Below, piece by piece: positions 29,101 through 36,054 of a stretch of 64,000 bases of DNA (position 1 is its first letter; every line of letters begins with the position of its first letter). This stretch comes from DASYDU01 sp050248495 (lineage in GTDB: Bacteria > Planctomycetota > Planctomycetia > Pirellulales > Lacipirellulaceae), in contig JBFWSG010000026.1 in NCBI GenBank assembly GCA_050248495.1, positions 1 through 64,000 on the forward strand, written 5' to 3'. Below the pieces are notes generated by a model. That model saw nothing but the letters and a program-made list of their open reading frames with translations, made no database searches and had not been told where the DNA came from. The translations under genes were made by a program, and so were the position numbers.

Positions 29101-29915
29101 AATGCCAGCGGCGGCACGAGAATTGGCGGCACCCGATCCGACGTGATCGAGAGTCCGCAGGCCGCCAACAGCAGCGTGATCACGACCAAAGCCGCTCCCC
29201 GCACAAGACATTGCCGAGTCTTGTTCGTCTGCCGAGTGGCGTGCCGCACGATTCGTTCGACGCGCCTCGCCGAGGCCAGCACGATCCACAGCACCAAGAG
29301 GGCCACGCAGGGAATAAACGCCGTGAACAACTCGATGTTGAGGCCAACCACCCCCAACCGGTCACCCACGGTTTGAAAATCGAACACCCGCCACAAGATC
29401 GCGATCAACAGCGCCAAGGCAAAGAGCCCCGCGGCAAACAGGGTCAGCACGATCGAAGTGCAGAAGACGTACTCGGCCAGGAATTCAACCGGCCGGCGCA
29501 AGTAACTTCCGCAGTTGCGAAATCGCAGGTGATCGGTGAGCGCGATCGCGCCCTCGGCAGCTCCCACCGACTTGTCGCGCTGCGCCTCGGCGTGAAACTT
29601 GTGCGTATCGTGCGCCGCCCGGGCCAGGTAGGCCGCCGTGTAACCGCCGCCGGAGACCGATGCATGATAGTCGACGAACGGCAACAGTCCGTAGCGGCGA
29701 AGCGCCTGGAGCAGCCCTAGGTTAAACGTCGCCGACCGCAAACCGCCGCCGGAACTCGCCAGGCCGACAAGATTCGCCCGCACGTCCCCAGGTTCGTTGG
29801 CAGCTGCGGCGCCAAACGCGGCCTGGCGGCGATTGACGATGCGATCAAGCTCCGTTCGGTACACTTCGTCGGGACAAACTGCGCGCAATGGAGAATCGCT
29901 CATCGCGAAATCCAA
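26196..29915 (-). CDS. Polytopic membrane patatin-like phospholipase
   Basis: 1239 residues, far longer than usual patatins. The N-terminal half of the catalytic fold is present: oxyanion loop GGGLRSA at 56-62 and nucleophile Ser about 88 in ASVSGGGY (first Gly of GxSxG is Ser). An insertion of roughly 700-850 residues follows, with about nine or ten hydrophobic helices (around 140-480 and 735-755) and a soluble stretch. Catalysis resumes with the Asp of AADGGYCDFLG near 960. The intact Ser/Asp dyad predicts lipid acyl hydrolase activity at the membrane. Start could be ATG 29915 or the in-frame ATG at 29903. Followed by a small gene at 25663. Confidence 0.85.
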   Translation of the reverse strand: MDFAMSDSPLRAVCPDEVYRTELDRIVNRRQAAFGAAAANEPGDVRANLVGLASSGGGLRSATFNLGLLQALRRYGLLPFVDYHASVSGGGYTAAYLARAAHDTHKFHAEAQRDKSVGAAEGAIALTDHLRFRNCGSYLRRPVEFLAEYVFCTSIVLTLFAAGLFALALLIAILWRVFDFQTVGDRLGVVGLNIELFTAFIPCVALLVLWIVLASARRVERIVRHATRQTNKTRQCLVRGAALVVITLLLAACGLSITSDRVPPILVPPLAFLWLLLAALVPIGVVWMIPNKTRQQCSDWLSHRRHWLGPSALLIAGLLCAWPFVQRFLPGWMQLPFYPIAYEQGQFVLHERAFVGAVFGFVGVFFLVCWLIFGTKLVTRRVFLALLFSPAVAIMVLIANGSIAIGWLSQVSGVGGDLTSQRLLREPLMAFVALCVLVLVRYRRLLQSARPDASFWERVAFGIVVSGIVIGVPMVLIGWVGREGISGFAKYRDPELLESDILDWPAYLDLWADRQLGPSDMDRRPYLQDVDTSAVRQDRLLGELSWARNQYTIFNPEHGFIARLGMLIRSRFQPGDSRALVPEYLRSLAKERGDRKRFVQNAKVKAWLGSAELNHQLAEEIRQRCLSSDKDDDFERTTCLEWIEEESKGNAEQPALLSYADRATDHLSKENEMTKESASDDVSKNKEKKGTEFSFQVTGPYWQGADSDRFNLRSFNRLLLETLYPKIFKSRVMVSTPIVVGQDQITRAGYLALSSLIFIGLFLLVPVNQLSPFHNFYRRMLDSKFLSPTHVEMGSKLKLSELQSDVHGGPYPLFMGSLYFVEDQPVDAFGAQEHLLSSRSVPLLMSPEFCGTREFGFERSGETPWSNFGVADAVAISGAALSPLAFSTGPIYWILSAFNLRTGQWLRNPKRGGESYLKPVEIFREFFGVTRAESLIVSDPDSGEVASESRCETWRVGVAADGGYCDFLGIEPLLERKCRLIIAVDAGCNQGSDEFRSLGDLMRKVRLERGIEILDWDDDRPLDISRLQRDEETRLSPQHFVMGRIVYPAPSGDAAPSSADVHHEGVLVYIQMTMNGDEGADLTQYHRANKTFPDEPTSNQFFDSTQVEVYRSLGFHTGKTICFEFGTELERVGRNPQQVAAAEFLIQRLSDNYALAGSAERKVDERDFSSRLPFFPELDAMLGDRFRNRLASLDSAKTAASAEREAGSLLEFERSADYRRKIIVEIEAIVGGLDEVSHN

Positions 29916-30219
29916 TCCAAAAGAAGCCCCAGACTTGGACTCTTCTCAGCGCCTGACGAGACAAAAGCAGGCTGGGGATAGCGACACCCCCAGGCATGCT
30001 CTTGGAATATACCATGACCGTTCGACCCCACAAGTGGGGCGCGCAGAATCTACTCGGGCTAATTTCCTCACCGCGCGCAAGAAGTGCATGGCGCGGCAAC
30101 TTGAAATCGACACTGCCTGACGCGGTCCGCGCCCCTGGCGAATCTGCGACTCCATCGCCGGCCGTGGCGACTAAGCAGTTTGGGCAAGCACGAACGACTT
30201 CGACAATCGATCGTTTCGT
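29916..30219. other. Gap without a supported gene
   Basis: 304 bases between the patatin start and the PEP carboxykinase stop. It contains a small hairpin (CCCCACAAGTGGGG, about 30024-30037) and no convincing ORF or RNA gene. It should hold the patatin promoter on the minus strand; none matches the consensus well. Confidence 0.5.
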
Positions 30220-32058
30220 CTACGCAGGTCGCCGCCACAAGCCCGCAAGCAACAACTCGCGGATTGCGGTGAACTCCTTCGGCAGGCGATTGTAGAGCTT
30301 GAAGAACAGCTCATCGTGCGACGCCAGCTCGGGAATCCATTCGTACTTGTCGGCAGACTGGACCTTCGTGAACTCTTCCTTCGTGAAGCTCGAGCCGCGC
30401 CAGTCCATGTCCTCGTACTTCGGCATCCAGCCCAGCGGCCCTTCGGAGGCCGTGATCTGACCGCGCGCCCGGTCGACGATCCACTTCAGGACCCGGAAGT
30501 TGTCGCCAAAGCCCGGCCAGAGAAATTTGCCTTCCTTGTCGCGGCGGAACCAGTTGACGTTGAAGATCCGCGGCGGGTTCTTGAGCGCGAGCCCGAACGC
30601 GAGCCAGTGGCTGAAGTAGTCACCCATGTTGTAGCCGCAGAACGGCAGCATGGCGAACGGATCGCGGCGGACCTGGCCGACGTTGCCGAACGCGGCGGCC
30701 GTCATCTCGGAGCCCATCGTGGCCGCCGAGTAGACGCCGAACGCCCAGTTGAAGGCCTGCGACACCAGCGGCACCGCGGTGCTGCGGCGGCCGCCAAAGA
30801 TGAACGCCGAAATCGGCACACCCTGTGGATCGTTGTAGGCTGGGTCGGCCGACGGGCACTGCGACATCGGCGCGGTAAAACGGCTGTTGGCGTGGGCGGC
30901 CTTCTTGTCGCTCGCAGGCGTCCAATCGTTGCCCTGCCAGTCGATGGCGTGCTTCGGCGGATCGCCGTCCATGCCTTCCCACCACACATCGCCGTCGTCG
31001 GTGAGCGCCACGTTCGTAAAGATCGTGTTCTTCGTGATCGTGGCCATCGCGTTCGGGTTCGTTTTGTAATTCGTGCCGGGCGCGACGCCGAAGAAGCCGG
31101 CCTCGGGATTGATGGCGTAGATCCGGCCATCGGGGCCCGGCTTGATCCAGGCGATGTCGTCGCCGACCGTCGTCACCTCCCAACCTTCTTTCGCAAATTC
31201 CTTGGGCGGAATCAGCATCGCGAAGTTGGTCTTGCCGCAGGCGCTAGGAAACGCGGCGACGACGTAGGTCTTATGCCCCTGCGGATCTTTCACACCCGTG
31301 ATCAGCATGTGCTCCGCCAGCCAGCCTTCGTCGCGGGCCATCACCGACGCGATCCGCAGCGCCAGGCATTTCTTGCCCAACAGCGCATTGCCGCCGTAAC
31401 CCGAGCCGTAGCTCCAGATCGACCGCTCGTCCGGAAAGTGGACGATGTACTTGTCCTTCGGATCAGGGCTACAGGGCCAGGCGACGTCATCCTGTCCCGG
31501 CTTGAGCGGCATGCCGACCGAGTGCAGGCATTTGACAAACTTGCCGCCGCCGAGGGCCTTCAAAACCGCGTCGCCCATGCGCGTCATGATCTTCATGTTC
31601 GCGACCACATAGGGCGAATCGGTGAGCTGTACGCCGATGTGGGCGATGGGCGAGCCGACCGGGCCCATGCTGAAGGGGATCACATACAGCGTGCGGCCGC
31701 GCATGGCGCCGTCGAACTTCGCCGTGAGGATGCCCTTCATCTTCTCCGGCTCCATCCAGTTGTTGGTCGGGCCGGCATCGATCTCATACTTGCTGCAGAT
31801 ATAAGTGCGGTCCTCGACGCGGGCGACGTCGCTCGGATGGCTGCGGGCCAGAAAGCAGCCGGGCCGCTTTTCCTCGTTGAGCTTGATGAACGTGCCGCTG
31901 GTGACCATTTCGTTGCAGAGCCGGTCGTATTCTTCCTGCGAACCGTTGCACCAGTAGACCTGGTCCGGCTTGAGCAGGGCGGCCATTTCCTTGACCCAAT
32001 CGGTGAGCTCTTTGTTCTTGATCGATGCGGGGGACTCGAGAGTCGTGGTGGCTGTCAC
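30220..32058 (-). CDS. pckG: Phosphoenolpyruvate carboxykinase (GTP)
   Basis: 612 residues, the normal length of the GTP-dependent enzyme, which converts oxaloacetate and GTP to phosphoenolpyruvate, CO2 and GDP in gluconeogenesis. The nucleotide-binding loop FPSACGKTNFAML (with the hyper-reactive Cys) is near residue 280. RSHPSDVARVEDRTYICS, SYGSGYGGNALLGKKC and the C-terminal NWFRRDKEGKFLWPGFGDN match the family. Start is GTG at 32058 with AAGGAG nine bases upstream. It stands alone on the minus strand. The call is firm. Confidence 0.97.
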   Translation of the reverse strand: MTATTTLESPASIKNKELTDWVKEMAALLKPDQVYWCNGSQEEYDRLCNEMVTSGTFIKLNEEKRPGCFLARSHPSDVARVEDRTYICSKYEIDAGPTNNWMEPEKMKGILTAKFDGAMRGRTLYVIPFSMGPVGSPIAHIGVQLTDSPYVVANMKIMTRMGDAVLKALGGGKFVKCLHSVGMPLKPGQDDVAWPCSPDPKDKYIVHFPDERSIWSYGSGYGGNALLGKKCLALRIASVMARDEGWLAEHMLITGVKDPQGHKTYVVAAFPSACGKTNFAMLIPPKEFAKEGWEVTTVGDDIAWIKPGPDGRIYAINPEAGFFGVAPGTNYKTNPNAMATITKNTIFTNVALTDDGDVWWEGMDGDPPKHAIDWQGNDWTPASDKKAAHANSRFTAPMSQCPSADPAYNDPQGVPISAFIFGGRRSTAVPLVSQAFNWAFGVYSAATMGSEMTAAAFGNVGQVRRDPFAMLPFCGYNMGDYFSHWLAFGLALKNPPRIFNVNWFRRDKEGKFLWPGFGDNFRVLKWIVDRARGQITASEGPLGWMPKYEDMDWRGSSFTKEEFTKVQSADKYEWIPELASHDELFFKLYNRLPKEFTAIRELLLAGLWRRPA

Positions 32059-32449
32059 GGCGATAAACTCCTTGCGCTGAGAGATTTGCGGCTGAAAAAT
32101 GGGCGTGACGAGCCGATTTTGGCACGACGCCGCCCGTTTTCCAAGTGGTGAGCCGGCGAGCTATTTTGGCACATGTGTGCGGCCAGGTGTGCCGGACCTG
32201 TTGTGCTTTGGAGCGCGACCCGATTCGCTCGCCTGGAAGAATGTGTCCGATTCGTCGTCAATCACGCTAGTTTCGACGTTTTCTGACACACTTTATTTTC
32301 CTCGTCTCGAGTCCATCCTTCGCACGCAATGAATTAATTGCGAAAGCTGTGCCAACGCCTGGAGATTTGTTTGAAGAGTCGAAAGCAGATTGCCAGCGCG
32401 ACGACGCGACCTTCAACCGCTCGACGGGGCTGTGCACAAGAATTCGAAA

Positions 32450-32541
32450 TGTGGGAGGCGTCTCCGACGCCGATTGACGAGTAACAGCTGCTGTGTCAAT
32501 GAGTTCGCAGACCTAAATCGCGGTCAGAGACCGCTCCCACA
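32450..32541. repeat. Inverted repeat pair (TGTGGGAG ... CTCCCACA)
   Basis: Two 26-base arms, 32450-32475 and 32516-32541, are inverted relative to each other with about 20 matching positions; arms read GTGGGAGGCGTCTCCGACG and the complement of GGTCAGAGACCGCTCCCAC. A T6 run follows at 32545. It lies in the 497-base gap 32059-32555, in which I see no gene; the remainder is featureless. Confidence 0.65.
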
Positions 32542-32555
32542 GAGTTTTTTGACAT

Positions 32556-34394
32556 TCATGCGGCCGCCGGCGAACTCCGGCGCCAGCGTAGCGAACAGCC
32601 AAGGGACATCACAAGCAGCACCAGCGAACTGGGCTCGGGAACGGGCGATCCTCCGATCAAGGCCAGCGCGTAGTCCGTGGTCCCCTTGCGCAGCGAAAGA
32701 TTGTATGTCTGGCCGTTGATGGTGAGCACGTAGTCGCCGTAGTAGCCGTTGAATGAGATCGTGCCGTCTGGGCCGACGGTGGCGGTCAGCTGCGTGGTCC
32801 AGGCATTATTCGAGTTGCCATCCCAATCCTGGATGCCGAGGCGGTCCTGCCAGATCTTGCCGGCAGGCGTGATCGTCATGTTGCCCCAATTGCTGGTATT
32901 CACGGTGTAGAGTGCCGCGTTCGGTGCGAATTGGTCGGCGCCATTGTCTTCTTTGACCCAGTACCAGTTCAAGAAACCGACTGACGTCGGGTTGCCGAAC
33001 ATCAGCCGCAGCGACTCATCCAGAATCTTGGCGGCGTTGGTCTGGCTGAGCGACGTGAAGGCGCCGAATTCGCTCAGCTGCGTAGGCAGACCCTGGACAT
33101 TGGCGTTCTGCAGGTTGGCGAAAAAGCGCGATGCCTGGTGGGCGGAGAGCGTGTCTTTGTAGTACTGCATCCCGATGGCGTCGACGATTTCGCCGTAGCC
33201 CGCGTTCGCGGCGGCTTGCCGCAGCGCGTCGATGTGGGTCGTGTAGCCATTCATGTAGTTCGGATCGTCGAGCACGTCGTAGTCGTTGACGAAGAGCTTG
33301 GTGTTGGCGCCGGCCGCCTGGATGGCCTGCTTTGTCTCGTTGAAGATGCTGGCGATGCCGCTGGCGCCATAGATATTCCAATACGTGTTGCGGCCGCCGA
33401 GCTGCCCGGCGTGGTAGCTCTCGTTGTAGACGTCCAGCTCGGCATACTGCGTGGCCAGGTCGGGGGCCGTGCCGTCGCCGACGTAATAGTCGATCCGATC
33501 ACTGATCGCCTGGCGCAGCTCGCTCTTGGCGGAGGCGCTGCCGCGGCCGGCGCGGGACTTGAGCGACTCAACCCAATCGGGCTGGACCTGCTCCCAGATC
33601 ATGTTGTGCATCCGGGTTGCCAGGCCATTTTGCTGCGCATAGGCGAACAGCCGGTTCGCCTGGTCCATGGTAACTTCGCCCCGTTCCGACTCGGTGGCTT
33701 TCCACATTTCGTTGTCCGTGGCCACGGTGTTGAAGTTCTTGTTGAGGATCGAGCGAAAATTCGCCGCCGCGGTGCTGTTTTCCGTAAGCAGCGGATCCAT
33801 GTTCCAGTCGACCGAGGCGCCGAGCGTGAAATTGAGCTTCTTGAGCGAGACGTTGACCTGGCGACCGGGAGCGACGCCGGGAATAGTCACCCGGGCATTG
33901 CCTTTGCGGTAATTGGCGATGTAGGTGTCAGACGCAGCCAGCGCGTTGGCGTTGGTGTTGGTGTTCGAGATATTGGCGCCGGTGACGTTGAAGCTGTTGA
34001 TCTTGAGCTGCCGGTTGCTGACGCTGCGGTCGTTGCTGAGCTCGGTGCGGACGAAGTGGGTGCCGGCCGGGAGCGAATAGCTGTAACTGTAGGTCTTTTT
34101 CGTCTGCGAGACCGTGAACGCTGCTTTTGTGTCGTCGATGACGATGTTCATATTCGGGCTGGACGTACCGTCGGCCGAAACGTCGACCTTCACGGTGCCC
34201 GGGGCAGAAAGCGTGATGTAGGTCCCCACGTACCCGTTGCGGTCCAGGATCCACGACGTGCCGGACGAGCGGCCCGTCGAGCGCAGCGCAAAGGCGTTGC
34301 CGTTGAGCGAGGCGGCGCGAGCGCCGGTGGCGACGATGGCGATCAGGCCGAGCGCGCGGAGCGCGCGACGGGCCTCGAGGTGAACAGCTTTCAT
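32556..34394 (-). CDS. Glycoside hydrolase family 10 (xylanase-like) with PEP-CTERM tail
   Basis: 612 residues. The signal peptide ends near GARAAS. The N-terminal beta-rich domain (about 30-140) resembles a carbohydrate-binding module. The GH10 barrel spans about 180-500: WNMDPLLTEN, ATDNEMWKATESERG, MHNMIWEQVQPDW, acid/base Glu in LDVYNES near residue 324, nucleophile Glu in LSEFGAF near 440. GH10 enzymes hydrolyse beta-1,4-xylan. It ends with PVPEPSS, a hydrophobic helix and basic tail, so surface sorting is expected. Unlike the other long PEP-CTERM proteins here, it lacks a dockerin. Located alone on the minus strand. Confidence 0.9.
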   Translation of the reverse strand: MKAVHLEARRALRALGLIAIVATGARAASLNGNAFALRSTGRSSGTSWILDRNGYVGTYITLSAPGTVKVDVSADGTSSPNMNIVIDDTKAAFTVSQTKKTYSYSYSLPAGTHFVRTELSNDRSVSNRQLKINSFNVTGANISNTNTNANALAASDTYIANYRKGNARVTIPGVAPGRQVNVSLKKLNFTLGASVDWNMDPLLTENSTAAANFRSILNKNFNTVATDNEMWKATESERGEVTMDQANRLFAYAQQNGLATRMHNMIWEQVQPDWVESLKSRAGRGSASAKSELRQAISDRIDYYVGDGTAPDLATQYAELDVYNESYHAGQLGGRNTYWNIYGASGIASIFNETKQAIQAAGANTKLFVNDYDVLDDPNYMNGYTTHIDALRQAAANAGYGEIVDAIGMQYYKDTLSAHQASRFFANLQNANVQGLPTQLSEFGAFTSLSQTNAAKILDESLRLMFGNPTSVGFLNWYWVKEDNGADQFAPNAALYTVNTSNWGNMTITPAGKIWQDRLGIQDWDGNSNNAWTTQLTATVGPDGTISFNGYYGDYVLTINGQTYNLSLRKGTTDYALALIGGSPVPEPSSLVLLVMSLGCSLRWRRSSPAAA

Positions 34395-35422
34395 CGAATT
34401 CTCCCGGTTTGATGTTGCAGCGCGATCGACGCGACTGTTTCAGCCACCTGGCCGGTGGGAACATTGCGCTGCGATGGCGCGATTGCGGCCGCATTGCGAC
34501 CAGCGACGTAGGCATCCCAGAAACGAACTGCAACGTCGGAGATTCCGCCGATCGGCGACGCTGAGAGGATCAACCTCGGCGATTGCGGGACGGCAACGAG
34601 TGCTCCACCGATTGGATGCGCAGCCAGAGTGTCGCGCCGATTCAAAGACTGAAGGGTCGATTGGTGCCATCGTGGCGCCTCCCTGCCAGCTCGGCAAAGT
34701 TGCCGTTGCTAACGCACTCGCGCTAAGTCGCGCAACATACCCAGGGGGCACACGGTACCACTACGATTTCGAATGGGCAATCTACGTCATGCGCCTGTTT
34801 TCATTTTTCTTTTTGCGCGCAGAATCTTGAACTACCTGAACTCGCTAGGGTCGCGCAGCGCGCGTGAAGATGAGCTGGCAATATCGCATTTGATAGATCA
34901 CAACAACTACGTTGATGACAGTGAATGCGATGGTTTGAAACGACGCGACAAACTACATAGAATGCGTCGAAACAATTGCCCTGGATGAATGGGTTGTCTA
35001 CGAACAATACGAACGTGAATTGGTTACCCTGCTGCATCCGCCAGACAGCTTTCGTTGCAGGTCTGTCGCAGCGTCTCTCAAGCAGCGACTCAGTCGTTGC
35101 ATTGAGTCATTTCGCGCCGGCTTCTGACGAAGTGCCAAGTAGCGGCCCCGATGCAGAAATCGTTGATTCGCAGCGCAAATGCGTTGGACGGACACCAGCC
35201 GTTGCAAGCTGGTCTGTGAGGGATATCTGAGGCCATAGAATCGATTTGGCGAGCCAATTCCGGGCAGCGAAGGAGATGGCGTCGAATTTGTTGTTTGTGC
35301 TTCGACGCCGGATTAGCATGGAACTCCGGGCCTGCATGCCGGATGTGAAACGCGTCGCGGCGTCCACCTGGCGTCCCTACATCGCCCGCACTTCGCGGGC
35401 TCGACACACACGGAGACCGCTC
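34395..35422. other. About 1 kb without a supported gene
   Basis: Both strands contain only short ORFs with no recognisable domain, and composition is visibly less GC-rich around 34780-35060. It separates the divergent GH10 and small PEP-CTERM genes and must hold their promoters. It could also hold a decayed gene or an unrecognised small RNA; I cannot support either. Confidence 0.5.
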
Positions 35423-36037
35423 ATGAAGTCATCCCAATTTGCGGTTGCTCTATTGCTCGCGGCAGCCCTGATGCAACCTGTGCGTGCCGACGTCCTGGTA
35501 GACACCGGCCCGATTGCCCAGCTTCACCATATCGTTTCGCTATTCAACGCTCGTCCGGCCTCCAGTTTGTATCAATCGCTCGCTGGCCGATTCCAAATCA
35601 ATCAGGATTTCCGGATCACGTCGATCGAAGGCCTGATGTATCCACCCACCGGCCAACTGTTGGTGCGGCTCTACGCCGACTCGGCTGGCACGCCGGGAGC
35701 ATTCTTATCGCAAAGTTTATCGCAATTCGCGCGGAGCGACGTGCCGATTTGGGCGTCGTTTGGCCCCGCACTCAACTGGCGACAACCGGCGGGCACCTAT
35801 TGGATTTCCTTCGAGCCGCTCAATGGCAGCGACAATGGCGGCATGCCCGGCGTCGTGCAACATCCTCTGATGCAGTACGCCTTTCGCGGTGATTCCACGG
35901 GCGGATGGATGACGGCTCCCGATTTGGGTCTCGGAGTCCGTGTGAATGGAGTGCTCGTGCCCGAGCCGACAATGTTCGGATTGATCGGCATCGCATTGGG
36001 CTGGATCGCCTGCCAACGTCGACGCATTTGCTGCTGA
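35423..36037 (+). CDS. Small PEP-CTERM secreted protein
   Basis: 204 residues from ATG 35423, preceded by CGGAGA; longer in-frame starts give a non-signal N-terminus. A signal peptide (FAVALLLAAALMQPVRA) leads into one compact beta-rich domain with LVRLYADSAGTPGAFL and AGTYWISFEPLNG. This resembles choice-of-anchor type domains often attached to PEP-CTERM. The tail is VPEPTM, hydrophobic helix, then CQRRRICC. Convergent with argS, 17 bases apart. Function unknown beyond export and sorting. Confidence 0.82.
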   Translation: MKSSQFAVALLLAAALMQPVRADVLVDTGPIAQLHHIVSLFNARPASSLYQSLAGRFQINQDFRITSIEGLMYPPTGQLLVRLYADSAGTPGAFLSQSLSQFARSDVPIWASFGPALNWRQPAGTYWISFEPLNGSDNGGMPGVVQHPLMQYAFRGDSTGGWMTAPDLGLGVRVNGVLVPEPTMFGLIGIALGWIACQRRRICC

Positions 36038-36054
36038 CCCGAACTCTCCAGGCG

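Noticed and set aside
30316..32151. 611-codon plus-strand ORF opposite pckG
   Set aside because: Shadow of a firmly identified PEP carboxykinase; translation is Arg/His/Asp-biased without motifs.
32541..32550. Intrinsic terminator (inverted repeat followed by T6)
   Set aside because: It would serve a plus-strand transcript, but no plus-strand gene ends there; the T run more likely is chance beside a dispersed repeat.
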